NCBI RefSeq assembly: GCF_000014865.1 | Contig: NC_008576.1 | Span: 1,889,501 to 1,953,500 of the forward strand | Direction: 5' to 3' | Source of the DNA: Magnetococcus marinus MC-1 | GTDB taxonomy: Bacteria > Pseudomonadota > Magnetococcia > Magnetococcales > Magnetococcaceae | DNA: 64,000 nt | Shown: one piece after another, positions 30,421 through 42,776 of the stretch | How the letters are laid out: each line of letters starts with the position of its first letter | Position numbering within the stretch: position 1 is the stretch's first letter | Program-made: the position numbers and the translations under genes | Notes under the pieces: generated by a model | The model's input: the letters and a program-made list of their open reading frames with translations, nothing else | What the model was told of the DNA's origin: nothing | Databases searched by the model: none

Positions 30421-31518
30421 ATGTCCCAACAGACCCCTCTCTACCCCTACCATGTCGAGGCCGGTGCCAAGATGGTGGATTTCGCGGGTTGGATGATGCC
30501 CGTGAGCTATGGCTCACAGTTGCAAGAGCATCATCAAGTGCGGCAACATGTGGGTATGTTTGATGTGTGCCATATGGGGCATGTACAGGTAAGCGGCCCT
30601 CAGGCCACCGCCTATTTGCAATTTTTGTTGTGTAATGATGTGGCCAAGCTCCGTGAAGCAGGGCAGGCCATCTATACCGGCATGCTCAACAGCTCTGGTG
30701 GGGTGATTGATGATCTCATCGTCTACCGGGATGACGAACAGCACTACCATGTGGTGGTTAATGCCGCCAACCGGGAAGGGGATGTGCAGTGGATGCAGGA
30801 TCGCGCCCAGGATTTTGAAGGGGTTACGGTTACGCTGGATCCCCAGTTGGGCATGATCGCGGTGCAGGGGCCTGAGGCTCAGCAACGGGTGGCAGAACTC
30901 TTCGCTGGGGTGGAGCTGGAGGCGCTCAAGACGTTTCGCTCGATCATAATCGAGGGGGGACGCATTGCCCGCACCGGTTATACCGGGGAGGATGGTTTTG
31001 AGCTGATCTTTCCCGCGCAGACCATCATAACCCTATGGACGCGCTTGCAGGCGATGCAGGTGCCCCCCATCGGTTTGGGGGCGCGGGATACCCTGCGGCT
31101 GGAAGCAGGGTTAAATCTGTACGGTTCGGATATGGACCACAAGATTGATCCGCTGGCCTGTGGTATGGGTTGGACGGTAGCTTGGGAGCCCACCACCCGC
31201 ATGTTTTTAGGGCGGGACTATCTGGAGCTGCTGCGGGAGTCGGGGGGCTCCAGCCAGCAACGGGTGGGGTTGATTTTGACCGATAAAGGGGTTTTGCGGG
31301 CTGGTCAGCCTGTGCTGTTTCATGGGCGTCCCAGTGGGCACGTCACCAGCGGTACGTGGTCCCCAACCCTAGAGCAGGGTATCGCCATGGCCCGTGTGGA
31401 TGCCAGCATCGAAATCGGCCAGATGGTGGATGTGGTGATTCGTAATCGTAGCATGCCAGCCCGCGTGGTGGGCTTGCCCTTTGTGCGGCATGGGCAGGTG
31501 GTTTATAAAGCCTCCTAA
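30421..31518 (+). CDS. gcvT: Glycine cleavage system T protein (aminomethyltransferase)
   Basis: 365 residues. It transfers the methylene group of the aminomethyl-lipoyl H protein to tetrahydrofolate, releasing ammonia. Motifs: VDFAGWMMPVSYGSQLQEHHQVRQHVGMFDVCHMG, GGVIDDLIVYR, RTGYTGEDGFEL and LGARDTLRLEAGLNLYGSDM. The start is ATG 30421, after ATAGGAG, only 10 bases beyond kdsA. It leads the gcvT-gcvPA-gcvPB block; the H protein gene usually found next to it is absent. Confidence 0.96.
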   Translation: MSQQTPLYPYHVEAGAKMVDFAGWMMPVSYGSQLQEHHQVRQHVGMFDVCHMGHVQVSGPQATAYLQFLLCNDVAKLREAGQAIYTGMLNSSGGVIDDLIVYRDDEQHYHVVVNAANREGDVQWMQDRAQDFEGVTVTLDPQLGMIAVQGPEAQQRVAELFAGVELEALKTFRSIIIEGGRIARTGYTGEDGFELIFPAQTIITLWTRLQAMQVPPIGLGARDTLRLEAGLNLYGSDMDHKIDPLACGMGWTVAWEPTTRMFLGRDYLELLRESGGSSQQRVGLILTDKGVLRAGQPVLFHGRPSGHVTSGTWSPTLEQGIAMARVDASIEIGQMVDVVIRNRSMPARVVGLPFVRHGQVVYKAS

Positions 31519-31582
31519 GCCTACTGGCACTGGGTTTGATATTTAGGTTCCATCCTTAACTTTTATAGAAGAGGTGCCTTCT

Positions 31583-32964
31583 GTGCCCTTCATTCCCCAT
31601 ACTGAAGATGATGTGCGGTTGATGTTAGACACCATTGGTGTCGAGAGCATTGATGCGCTGTTTGATGAAATTCCCGCTGAGCTTAATACTCATCCCATCT
31701 TAGAGAGCGTGCCCAAGCCCCAGAGCGAAGCGGCCACCCTGCGCTTGCAAAGTGCCCGTGCGCGGGAAGGGGACGGACGGCTCAATTTTATTGGTGCCGG
31801 TGCCTATGAGCACCATATACCCGCTGCGGTGTGGGAGCTGGTGACGCGGGGCGAATTTTACTCCGCCTACACCCCCTATCAAGCCGAGGCCAGCCAGGGT
31901 ATCTTGCAGACCATCTATGAGTTTCAGAGCATGATGGCCGGGTTGATGGGGATGGATCTCTCCAACGCCTCCCTCTACGATGGGGCCACCGCCTTGGCTG
32001 AGGCGGTATTGATGGCGGTACGTGCCAACCCTGCTCCCCGTGGCAGCACGCCACGGGTGATTATGCCCGCTACCGTGCATCCGGCCTATCGGGAAGTGGT
32101 GCAGACCATGGTGCGCCATCAGGGCATTGAGCTGGTGGAGCCCAGCTTCTGCGCCAAACGGGGTGGGGTGGCGGTGAGTGCATTAAATCTCTATGCCGAC
32201 GAGCCGGTGCAGGCGCTGGTGATTGCACAACCCAACTTTTTTGGTCAGTTGGAAGATGTGGATTTTCTCACCAATTGGGCGCATAAGCGGGGGGCTTTGG
32301 TGATTGGAGTGGTGAACCCGGTGGCTATGGCCCTGCTTAAACCCCCGGCGGCATGGGGTGAAAAGGGGGCGGATATCGCCTGTGGTGAAGGGCAGCCGTT
32401 GGGGGTTCCCCTCTCTTTTGGCGGTCCCTATTTGGGCTTTTTGAGTTGTCGTCAGGCTTTGGCTCGGCAAATGCCGGGGCGCATCGTCGGACGTACGCTG
32501 GATCAAGAGGGTAAAGAGGGCTTTGTGTTGACCCTGCAAGCACGGGAACAGCATATTCGACGGGCCAAGGCGACCTCGAATATCTGCACCAACCAGGGTT
32601 TGCTCTCCATTGCCGCCACCATCCATATGGCGATGCTGGGACCCGAGGGATTGAAAAATGTGGCGCTTACCTGCCATCGCAGAACCCAGCAGTTGTGGCA
32701 AAGATTGGCGCTGTTGGAGGGGGTTGAGCGCTGTTTTGAGGGGCCGTTTTTTCATGAGGTGGCCATTAAACTGAGCAAACCGGCAGAAGAGGTGCTTACC
32801 TGTCTCTCTGGGGTCAATATAGCGGGTGGTTATGCGGTGGGGCGGCGCTATCCGGGTATGGAAAATGTGCTTTTGGTGTGCTGTACCGAGACCAAAGAGC
32901 GGAGTGACCTGGACCATTATGCCGACGCTTTGGGGTTGATCATGAGTGAGCAGGGGAGTGCCGC

Positions 32965-32968
<4 letters not shown>
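31583..32968 (+). CDS. gcvPA: Glycine dehydrogenase (decarboxylating) subunit 1
   Basis: About 461 residues, the N-terminal-half subunit of split-type glycine decarboxylase (P protein). Conserved: [85 protein letters not shown] and [13 protein letters not shown]. The GTG start at 31583 has AGAAGAGG eight bases upstream and gives the usual family N-terminus. PLP is bound by the partner subunit. The ATGA overlap with gcvPB couples translation of the two subunits. Confidence 0.96.
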
Positions 32969-35812
<2,844 letters not shown>

Positions 35813-35847
35813 GGGTGGCCGTTAGCGCCATTTTGCCAGGGATTAAG

Positions 35848-35887
35848 AAAAAAAGGGGGACCCCCTGTAGGGGTCTCCCTTTTTTTT
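35848..35887 (+). terminator. Intrinsic terminator of eno
   Basis: A-run, GC-rich stem GGGGGACCCC / GGGGTCTCCC (one G-U pair) with a five-base loop, then eight T. It closes the pyrG-to-eno block. Confidence 0.92.
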
Positions 35888-36285
35888 AAGCCAAAAAGAG
35901 TTTTTACCCGCCCTTGTTACAGATAGTGTTACAAATCAAATGAGGGAAAACGGCCTTGGCAACAAAAGATCATGAAAAATCTCTATCAATTTGTGAATAA
36001 ACAGATTTTTTTTGAACAGAAGGATATGCGGCAACGTATTAATATATAGGTATCTTCTAATAATGGCGCAAGGTTGAAAATTTATATTGAAGCGGCATAT
36101 TGATATTGCTAGGGTAAAGTATCAATTGTTTTACAAAATTTACAATTGTATACAAGGCCGCGCTGGCTCCCATTCGTTGAGAGAGGGGGGCGGTCGGTGG
36201 CTGACCCCCTTTATCCTGTTGGGGAACAGGTGTGAAAGGGGGGGTGATACCCATGACCAAAGCAACGGGGTTGGAGGGATTATTT
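35888..36285. other. AT-rich intergenic stretch with the original merR promoter region
   Basis: No gene. CAATTGT (36123-36129) and ACAATTG (36142-36148) form an inverted repeat around a possible promoter, TTGTTT (36127) with a 16-base spacer to TATACA (36149). This would have served the MerR-type gene before the insertion sequence arrived. GGAGGG at 36273-36278 is its ribosome site. Confidence 0.35.
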
Positions 36286-36304
36286 ATGTTACAACACTAT
36301 GTAG
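36286..36304 (+). pseudogene. 5' fragment of the disrupted MerR-type gene
   Basis: ATG at 36286, seven bases after GGAGGG, gives codons for MLQHYV plus one base before the insertion sequence. Removing the element and one copy of the 7-bp duplication joins this to the frame resuming at 37909 (GAEESADERIPPDQM...), restoring a gene of about 168 residues. Confidence 0.8.
36298..36304. repeat. Target-site duplication, left copy
   Basis: TATGTAG directly abuts the left inverted repeat and recurs at 37902-37908 directly after the right inverted repeat. Confidence 0.85.
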
Positions 36305-36324
36305 CTCAAGTTTCGCAGTTCGTT
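36305..36324. repeat. Left terminal inverted repeat of the IS
   Basis: Twenty bases, perfect reverse complement of 37882-37901. Confidence 0.9.
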
Positions 36325-36382
36325 GACCGATCAATTGGACTGATATTTGCCAACCAAGTCAAGGGCAAAGCTGCCTCGTGTA

Positions 36383-36391
36383 TGCTATAAT
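36383..36391 (+). promoter_or_regulatory. Extended -10 promoter of the transposase
   Basis: TGCTATAAT: a perfect -10 hexamer with the TGn extension, 46 bases before the transposase ATG. No good -35 is seen, which extended -10 promoters tolerate. Confidence 0.55.
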
Positions 36392-36436
36392 TCTGGTGTC
36401 GAATCAGTCAGATAGCTCAGGGACGAGGCCAGCTTC

Positions 36437-37900
36437 ATGAATCAGCATAACAGGGAACAGGCTACTGTGCCTACCCCCATGATTGACGAGATCAAAACCC
36501 AATCCTTTGGAGTATTCGGCGTAGATAACGCTATCGTCGATTTTCTCCAGGAAATTGGCTTCCAGGCGATATTCAATCGGCGCGGATGGAGCAAACGAAC
36601 GGGGAAGGATCTTCCGACGCTGATCATGTTACTGATCCTGCATCCTCTGTTGAAGGTGCCATCCATTCACCTTTTTTGCCGCGACCACTTTCTGTCGGTC
36701 TTCGCGGTAGGCAAGGATACCTTCTACCGGTTGCTCCAACGCCAATTTCCATGGCGGAATGCGCATTGGGCGCTAATCAAAAAGTTACTACCCCAGTGGC
36801 GAACGCTGGATCTCGGCCCCGGCTACCTTGTTGCCGATACCACCGTCAAAGAGAAGCGTGGTGATCGTATTGAAGGTGTTTGCTGGCATCATGACCACAA
36901 TACCGGCCGCTCAGTTGCAGGTTTTGAAGCAGCCCACTTGGTCTGGGTTAACAAGCAGGGAACCTTGCCACTGGATGCCGCTTTGCGTTTTTCAAAGCGG
37001 CCTCTGATCAGCAATCTGCTCCACATCCTCAGTTACCGGTTCGATTGTCGCTCACATCTTGGACGGCGTTACCGTGAGGCGGCCAAGATGTCTAAGCTTG
37101 ATCAGACTGTCGACATGGTTGCCAGAGCCATTCAAGCTGGGATTCCGGCCCAGTATTTTCTCGCCGATGCTTGGTACTCATCGGTTAAGTTCGTCAAGAA
37201 AATCCTGGATCTGGGCGTGGTCCCCCTGATCCGATGGAAGCGCAACAACACCAAGTTCCTATTCCAGGGCGAGAGACTGACCAGTGCCGAACTTTACACC
37301 CGGTTTGCCAAGGGCAAGATCAGGAAAGCTAAGGGGTCCAAGCGCTTCAAAGGAACCTTCCTAGATGCAGAGCACCCCGAAATCGGCCTTATACGTCTGT
37401 TCTTCGTCCGGCTGATCGATCCGAAAACCGGCTCGAAGGAGTGGGCCGTCTTTCTGACCACAGACCGGTCAATGGGGCTGTCAAATATGATCGAGCACTA
37501 CGCCAACCGCTGGGGAATCGAAGTTTTCTACAAGGAATCCAAACAGCACCTTGGTTTCCTTAATGAATCCGTCCGATCCTTCGAAGCAGTCATCGCCTGC
37601 CTACACCTAGCTGCCATGCGCCATGCTGTTCTCTCCAGCATGGTGGCGATCAAAGGCAGCCAGCGGGATCAACTCGCCCACAATCTGGCCGCTTTGACCT
37701 ATGCCCGAAAGCTCTGGCATACCTTCCGCGCCATCTTCAATGATGCCCTTGGCCGAACATCCATTCTTGAAAATCACCAAAAAAACGAGGTAATTGAACT
37801 CTTTGAACAGGAGGTCGAGGCTTGGCTCAGCAAGGCATTGATGCTCGATCCCCTTGGTTCACAACGTCAAATTCTGGCCGAAACGAACTGCGAAACTTGA
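36437..37900 (+). CDS. IS4-family DDE transposase
   Basis: 487 residues. The RNase H-like DDE core is visible: first Asp in LVADTTVKEK, second Asp in YFLADAWYSS, and the C-terminal Glu in the Y-x2-R-x3-E-x6-K signature YANRWGIEVFYKESKQ that defines the IS4 group. It catalyses cut-and-paste movement of the surrounding element. GAGG lies nine bases before the ATG. There are no frameshifts or stops, so it should be functional. Confidence 0.93.
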   Translation: MNQHNREQATVPTPMIDEIKTQSFGVFGVDNAIVDFLQEIGFQAIFNRRGWSKRTGKDLPTLIMLLILHPLLKVPSIHLFCRDHFLSVFAVGKDTFYRLLQRQFPWRNAHWALIKKLLPQWRTLDLGPGYLVADTTVKEKRGDRIEGVCWHHDHNTGRSVAGFEAAHLVWVNKQGTLPLDAALRFSKRPLISNLLHILSYRFDCRSHLGRRYREAAKMSKLDQTVDMVARAIQAGIPAQYFLADAWYSSVKFVKKILDLGVVPLIRWKRNNTKFLFQGERLTSAELYTRFAKGKIRKAKGSKRFKGTFLDAEHPEIGLIRLFFVRLIDPKTGSKEWAVFLTTDRSMGLSNMIEHYANRWGIEVFYKESKQHLGFLNESVRSFEAVIACLHLAAMRHAVLSSMVAIKGSQRDQLAHNLAALTYARKLWHTFRAIFNDALGRTSILENHQKNEVIELFEQEVEAWLSKALMLDPLGSQRQILAETNCET

Positions 37901-37901
37901 G
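37882..37901. repeat. Right terminal inverted repeat of the IS
   Basis: Perfect match to the left repeat; contains the transposase TGA (37898-37900). Confidence 0.9.
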
Positions 37902-37908
37902 TATGTAG
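37902..37908. repeat. Target-site duplication, right copy
   Basis: TATGTAG, second copy, next to the right inverted repeat. Confidence 0.85.
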
Positions 37909-37949
37909 GTGCGGAAGAGTCGGCGGATGAACGCATTCCACCCGATCAG

Positions 37950-38396
37950 ATGGTTAAGATCGGGGTGGTGGCTAAGCGTTTGGGGGTCTCTATTCGTACA
38001 ATCCACATGTATGAGCGTGAAGGGCTATTTATTGCCTACAAGAACAACGCTGGTACCCGTTATTTTAATGAGCGGGATGTGGAGTGGTTGCTGGAAGTAC
38101 GAAAACTGATTAAAACCGGTATCAGCATTGCGGGCATCCGTCGTTTGATGTCGTTAATCCCATGTTGGGAAAGTAAAAAATGCTCGTTTCATAACAAGCA
38201 TAACTGCCCCGTGATTGAGGATAACCAGCTGCCTTGTTGGGCCAATAAAGATAATCTGTGTGATCACTCGGGTCAGGAGTGCCGGGAGTGCGAGGTTTAC
38301 GAAATGCGCTTCTGTGTGAGTAAACTGAAAAATTATATCGATATACGATTCAAGGATGATGCGGGCGATGAGTTAAGACTGGTGGGGCGCGCTTGA
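37950..38396 (+). CDS. MerR-family regulator with Cys-rich C-terminus, 5' end cut off by the IS
   Basis: The N-terminal winged HTH is intact: KIGVVAKRLGVSIRTIHMYEREGLF, then GTRYFNERDVEWLLEVRKLIKTGISIAGIRRLM. The C-terminal half holds about nine Cys in a pattern like the two-CW motif (PCWESKKC ... CPV ... PCWANKDNLC ... CRECEVYEMRFC), which may bind a metal or iron-sulfur cluster. The native start (36286) and promoter are separated from this part by the insertion. The first ATG downstream of the element is at 37950, just before the HTH, so a nearly complete DNA-binding protein of about 148 residues could still be made by read-through from the element. Without the IS the gene would encode about 168 residues. 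Confidence 0.75.
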   Translation: MVKIGVVAKRLGVSIRTIHMYEREGLFIAYKNNAGTRYFNERDVEWLLEVRKLIKTGISIAGIRRLMSLIPCWESKKCSFHNKHNCPVIEDNQLPCWANKDNLCDHSGQECRECEVYEMRFCVSKLKNYIDIRFKDDAGDELRLVGRA

Positions 38397-38430
38397 TGCC
38401 GATAACGCCCCTATGATAAGCCGGCGTATC

Positions 38431-38469
38431 AAAAAAAAGGCACCCATTGACCACGATGGGTGCCTTTTT
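38431..38469 (+). terminator. Intrinsic terminator after the MerR-type gene
   Basis: A-run, stem AAGGCACCCAT / ATGGGTGCCTT around an eight-to-nine-base loop, then five T. It ends any transcript crossing the MerR remnant. Confidence 0.9.
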
Positions 38470-38754
38470 GTGGGGTCAGCGCCAAATTATTTTGGTGTTG
38501 CTGGGCATGGCGGTTGATTCAAGGGTCGGTCGTTGTGCGCGAGGGTGTTTAAAATCAATTGATTGTCGATAAAATTTGGGGTTGGCTTAGTGGTTAAATG
38601 CGAACAATTCAAGGAACGTGTCGAATAACATATTTTTCTAGTAATTAAATGGAAACGGTCAACATGGTTGAAAGCCGTTTGAAGTGCGGCACAAACCGTG
38701 TAAACTGCTTCCGGTTTTTACGCATTCCCTCATAAACAGATTGTATGGGTTATT

Positions 38755-39807
38755 ATGGCTGATTGGCACGAACCATCATTGGAAGATCAGGCACAACCGA
38801 CTCGGCCCAGCGCTGCGGAGCCAGAGAGTCATCTTCACCAGATGCTAAAGTCTATGGAGGAGAGCCGTTTTGCCGAGCGGGCCATGTTGGAAAGCTTGGT
38901 TAAAGAGGGGCTCAATGAACAAAAACGGGGGCGGCGCAGTAAAAATCTGTTTCGACTGTTTATTGTTCTTTATTTGGTGGCGACCATGGCGCTGCTCAAC
39001 CGGGGTGACTTTGAAGAGGGCAGCAGCGCCAGCGCCAGTGAACCCCATGTGGCGGTGGTTAAAATGGTGGGGGCCATCATGCCAGAGTCGGATCTGGATG
39101 CTGATGAGGTCATAAAAAATCTGCAAGAGGCCTTTAAGGACGAAAATACCAAAGCGGTGGTTTTGCGTATTAATAGTCCAGGTGGCAGTCCTGTGCAGGC
39201 GGGCATGATCTACGATGAAATCGTGCGGCTCCGGGCTGAACATAAAGAGATTAAGGTCTATGCCGCTTTGGAGGATCTGTGTGCCTCCGGGGGTTACTAC
39301 GTGGCCGCCGCTGCGGATGAGATCTACGCCGATAAAGCAACCCTGGTTGGCTCTATTGGAGTGATTATGAAGGGGTTTGGTCTGGAAAAACTGGCCGAAC
39401 AGGTGGGGCTGGAAAATCGCACGCTTACCGCTGGTAACCATAAAGCCTTTTTGGACCCCCTGGCTCCAGTGGATAGCGCTGAAAAGGCCCACGCCCAAGG
39501 GTTGCTTAACCAGATTCACGCGCAGTTTATTGAGGTGGTAAAAAAAGGTCGGGGTAAGCGCTTGAAGGCGGACGACGACAAGCTGTTTAACGGGCTCATC
39601 TGGACCGGTGAGCAAGCCGTGACCCTGGGTTTGGTGGACGGTTTGGGTTCGGTGGATTGGTTGGCACGGGAAAAGATCAAAATCACCGAGGTGATGGAGT
39701 ATCACCAAAACCGGCATTGGTCAGATCGCTTTTTTAAAGAGATCTCCAGCAGCACCGGTACTCTGTTTATGAAATTAAGCCAGCAGCAACCCTACTTAGG
39801 CTGGTAA
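38755..39807 (+). CDS. sppA: Signal peptide peptidase SppA-type serine protease (S49)
   Basis: 350 residues, short single-domain form. A 60-residue cytoplasmic N-terminus rich in charged residues leads to one membrane anchor (LFRLFIVLYLVATMALL, about 66-82), and the rest is periplasmic. Protease landmarks: VLRINSPGGSPVQAG, the nucleophile Ser in EDLCASGGYYVAAAADEIYA, GSIGVIM, and the Lys general base in TAGNHKAFLDPLAPV. It digests remnant signal peptides in the membrane in related bacteria. The previous 285 bases contain no gene. Confidence 0.92.
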   Translation: MADWHEPSLEDQAQPTRPSAAEPESHLHQMLKSMEESRFAERAMLESLVKEGLNEQKRGRRSKNLFRLFIVLYLVATMALLNRGDFEEGSSASASEPHVAVVKMVGAIMPESDLDADEVIKNLQEAFKDENTKAVVLRINSPGGSPVQAGMIYDEIVRLRAEHKEIKVYAALEDLCASGGYYVAAAADEIYADKATLVGSIGVIMKGFGLEKLAEQVGLENRTLTAGNHKAFLDPLAPVDSAEKAHAQGLLNQIHAQFIEVVKKGRGKRLKADDDKLFNGLIWTGEQAVTLGLVDGLGSVDWLAREKIKITEVMEYHQNRHWSDRFFKEISSSTGTLFMKLSQQQPYLGW

Positions 39808-39921
39808 TGTTTGCCCGCTCCCGCTGGGGGTGAGCAGGAAGATTGCGACTCCGTTAGAAACGGGGCTTTACATCCGGGGTTAAGTTGCCTATATAGAGCT
39901 ATCCGGAAAAAATCCCTGCCA

Positions 39922-40008
39922 TTCATCATGGTGATGAAAACGAGGGTAGGGTTAAACAGGGATGCATATTGCATTCCAAAGCCAGTGTCCGGCGCGTATG
40001 GACGCGCC
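39922..40008 (+). promoter_or_regulatory. Two hairpins in the acnB leader
   Basis: TTCATCA-TGG-TGATGAA (39922-39938) and GGCGCGT-ATGG-ACGCGCC (39991-40008) are perfect 7-bp stems. The second ends a few bases before the ribosome site GGAGG, where it could affect translation. Function is not shown. Confidence 0.35.
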
Positions 40009-40024
40009 ACAATGGAGGTTTTCA

Positions 40025-42577
40025 ATGCTTGAAGCTTATCGCCAACATGTCGCCGAACGTGAAGCCGAAGGGGTGCCCCCGCTTCCCTTGGACGCCCAGC
40101 AGACCGCGGAACTGGTGGAACTGCTAAAAAATCCCCCTGCTGGAGAAGAAGATACCCTGTTGGAGCTGATTAAAAATCAGATTCCTCCTGGGGTGGATGA
40201 TGCCTCTAAAGTTAAGGCAGAGTTTTTGGGTCAGGTGGCTAAGGGTAGTGTGGCCTGTTCACTGATTGATCGTGCCGAGGCTACCCGCTTGTTGGGCACC
40301 ATGATCGGTGGTTATAACGTTAAACCCTTGGTGGATCTGCTGGATGATGCCGAGCTGGCGGCCGGTGCCGTTGAGGCGCTCTCTGTCACCCTGCTGGTCT
40401 ACGATGGTTTTGAAGAGGTAGCCGCCAAGGCCAAGAGCAACGCCAGTGCCCGTCAAGTCATGGAAAATTGGGCCAATGCTACTTGGTTTACCAGCCGCCC
40501 CGAGATGCCCGAAGAGGTTACGGTAACGGTTTTCAAGGTGGAAGGTGAAACCAATACCGACGATCTTTCTCCCGCTTCAGAAGCTTGGAGCCGTCCGGAT
40601 ATCCCCATGCATGCCAAAGCGATGCTGGTGGCGCGCATGCCCGATGCCCTAGATAAGCTCGCGCAGCTCAAGAGCAAGGGCTACCCCGTTGCCTATGTGG
40701 GCGACGTGGTGGGGACCGGTTCATCCCGTAAATCGGCGGCCAACTCGGTGATTTGGCATACCGGCAGCGACATCCCTTATGTACCGGCCAAGCGTACCGG
40801 TGGGGTGGTGATTGGTGGGACCATTGCACCGATCTTCTTCAATACAGCAGAAGATTCGGGCATGTTGCCGATCCAGTGTGATGTGACCGGCATGAACACC
40901 GGTGATGTGATCACCATCAACACCAAAACCGGCGAAATCACACGCGATGGTGCGGTGCTGAGCACCTTTGAGCTCAAGCCTAACACCTTGGCCGATGAAG
41001 TACGTGCCGGTGGCCGCGTTAACCTGATTATCGGCCGTAAATTGACCACGCAAGCCCGTGATGCCCTGGGCTTGGGTCCCATCAAGCTGTTTACCGATCC
41101 AGAGCAGCCCGCCGATAGCGGCAAGGGTTATACCCTGGCGCAAAAGATGGTGGGCAAGGCGGTGGGTAAGGTGGGTGTGCGTCCTGGTGAATATTGTGAG
41201 CCCAAGATGACCACGGTGGGTTCGCAGGATACCACAGGCCCCATGACCCGCGACGAAATCAAAGAACTGGCGTGTCTAAAATATACCGCTGATTTTACGG
41301 TACAGTCCTTCTGCCACACGGCGGCTTACCCTAAGTCAGTGGATATTAAAACCCACAATACGTTGGGTCAGTTTTTTGAAGATCGTGGTGGGGTGGCGTT
41401 GCGCGTGGGTGACGGCGTGATCCATAGCTGGTTAAACCGTTTTTGCCTGCCAGACACGGTGGGTACCGGCGGTGACAGCCACACCCGTTTCCCCATTGGG
41501 ATCTCTTTCCCTGCGGGCTCTGGTCTGGTGGCGTTTGCCGCCGCCACCGGCTCCATGCCGCTGGTGATGCCAGAATCGGTGCTGGTGCGCTTTAAAGGTG
41601 AGCTGCAACCCGGTATTACCCTGCGTGATGTGGTGAACGTCATTCCTTGGGCGGCCATCCAGCAAGGGCTGCTGACGGTTGAGAAAAAGGGTAAGAAAAA
41701 TATCTTCGCCGGACGTGTGCTGGAGATTGAAGGTCTGCCCAATCTTAAAGTGGAACAGGCTTTTGAATTGGCGGATGCCTCCGCAGAGCGTTCCGCTGCG
41801 GCCTGTACCGTACATCTGGATAAAGCCCCGGTGATCGAGTATATCAGCTCCAACGTGGTGTTGATCAAAAATATGCTCAAGCGGGGTTATGGCCATAGAG
41901 AGACCCTACAGGCACGGATTGAGGCGATGCAGGCTTGGTTGGCCAATCCGGTACTGTTGCAACCCGATGCCGATGCCGAGTACGCCAAGATCATTGAAAT
42001 TGATCTAAGCGAGATCAAAGAGCCCGTGGTCTGCTGTCCCAATGACCCCGATGATGTGAAACTGCTCAGTGAAGTGGCGGGTAATCCTGTCGATGAGGTG
42101 TTTTTGGGTTCCTGCATGACCAACATTGGTCACTTCCGTGCGGCGGCAAAGGTGCTGGATGGTCAGCCCCAGGTGCCCGGTCGCATGTGGGTCGCGCCTC
42201 CCACCCGTATGGATGAGCAGCAGCTTATTGATGAGGGTGTCTATAGCATCTTTGGCAAAGCAGGTGCGCGTATGGAGATGCCCGGCTGCTCCCTGTGCAT
42301 GGGCAACCAAGCGCGGGTGCGGGATAATTCGGTGGTTTTCTCCACCTCGACCCGTAACTTTGACAACCGCTTAGGCAAAGGTGCGCAGGTTTACCTGGGC
42401 AGCGCTGAGCTGGCCGCGGTGACGGCAATGATGGGTAAATTACCCACCGTTGCCGAGTATCTGGCCATCTCTAAGGATCGTATTGATCCCTTTGCGGCCG
42501 ATCTCTACCGTTACCTCAATTTCCATGAAATTGAAAATTATGAGAACAATGGCGTGATCCCTATTCACGCTGCTTGA
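40025..42577 (+). CDS. acnB: Aconitate hydratase B (bifunctional with 2-methylisocitrate dehydratase)
   Basis: About 850 residues. TCA-cycle citrate/isocitrate isomerase with AcnB domain order: HEAT-like domain (about 1-160), swivel domain (about 165-380), then the catalytic domains. The [4Fe-4S] ligands are Cys in [15 protein letters not shown] and the pair in [12 protein letters not shown]. Other landmarks are [10 protein letters not shown] and SSRKSAANS. The start is ATG 40025 after GGAGG; an in-frame upstream ATG lacks a ribosome site. AcnB, rather than AcnA, is more usual in Gamma- and Betaproteobacteria. Confidence 0.96.
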   Translation: MLEAYRQHVAEREAEGVPPLPLDAQQTAELVELLKNPPAGEEDTLLELIKNQIPPGVDDASKVKAEFLGQVAKGSVACSLIDRAEATRLLGTMIGGYNVKPLVDLLDDAELAAGAVEALSVTLLVYDGFEEVAAKAKSNASARQVMENWANATWFTSRPEMPEEVTVTVFKVEGETNTDDLSPASEAWSRPDIPMHAKAMLVARMPDALDKLAQLKSKGYPVAYVGDVVGTGSSRKSAANSVIWHTGSDIPYVPAKRTGGVVIGGTIAPIFFNTAEDSGMLPIQCDVTGMNTGDVITINTKTGEITRDGAVLSTFELKPNTLADEVRAGGRVNLIIGRKLTTQARDALGLGPIKLFTDPEQPADSGKGYTLAQKMVGKAVGKVGVRPGEYCEPKMTTVGSQDTTGPMTRDEIKELACLKYTADFTVQSFCHTAAYPKSVDIKTHNTLGQFFEDRGGVALRVGDGVIHSWLNRFCLPDTVGTGGDSHTRFPIGISFPAGSGLVAFAAATGSMPLVMPESVLVRFKGELQPGITLRDVVNVIPWAAIQQGLLTVEKKGKKNIFAGRVLEIEGLPNLKVEQAFELADASAERSAAACTVHLDKAPVIEYISSNVVLIKNMLKRGYGHRETLQARIEAMQAWLANPVLLQPDADAEYAKIIEIDLSEIKEPVVCCPNDPDDVKLLSEVAGNPVDEVFLGSCMTNIGHFRAAAKVLDGQPQVPGRMWVAPPTRMDEQQLIDEGVYSIFGKAGARMEMPGCSLCMGNQARVRDNSVVFSTSTRNFDNRLGKGAQVYLGSAELAAVTAMMGKLPTVAEYLAISKDRIDPFAADLYRYLNFHEIENYENNGVIPIHAA

Positions 42578-42596
42578 TCCATAGGGTGTGTTAAAT

Positions 42597-42632
42597 AAAA
42601 AACCCGGTAGTCTATGGCTGCCGGGTTTTTTT
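42597..42632 (+). terminator. Intrinsic terminator of acnB
   Basis: A-run, stem CCCGGTAG / CTGCCGGG (one G-U pair) with a seven-base loop, then seven to eight T. Confidence 0.92.
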
Positions 42633-42776
42633 ATTGAAAATAAGGGGTTGATTAAATAGGTAGTGAATGAGTACTTTTTTTAAGGCAACTTTATCTATCC
42701 ATAAGCATTCAAAGCCCTTGTGCAGGTTATGGGTCGTTCGTCTCTGTTACAAGTGAGCTTGCTTGGAGTTGGAACA

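Larger units (their letters stand above)
36305..37901 (+). mobile_element. Complete IS4-type insertion sequence, 1597 bp
   Basis: Perfect 20-bp terminal inverted repeats (36305-36324 and 37882-37901, outer sequence CTCAAGTTTCGCAGTTCGTT), one transposase gene and a 7-bp TATGTAG target duplication. All parts are intact, so the element is probably recent and possibly active. It landed in codon 7 of a MerR-type regulator gene. The transposase stop codon lies inside the right inverted repeat. Confidence 0.93.

Noticed and set aside
36180-36215. GC-rich hairpin in the leader of the disrupted MerR-type gene
   Set aside because: Only five paired G-C bases with a 15-base loop; too weak to call an attenuator.
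37854-37949. Longer MerR-type protein starting at a TTG inside the IS
   Set aside because: The extra residues come from the transposase end and inverted repeat in another frame, not from the ancestral gene, whose true N-terminus is found left of the element.
38845-39717. Minus-strand 290-residue open frame inside sppA
   Set aside because: Antisense to a clear S49 protease; no family features and skewed composition.
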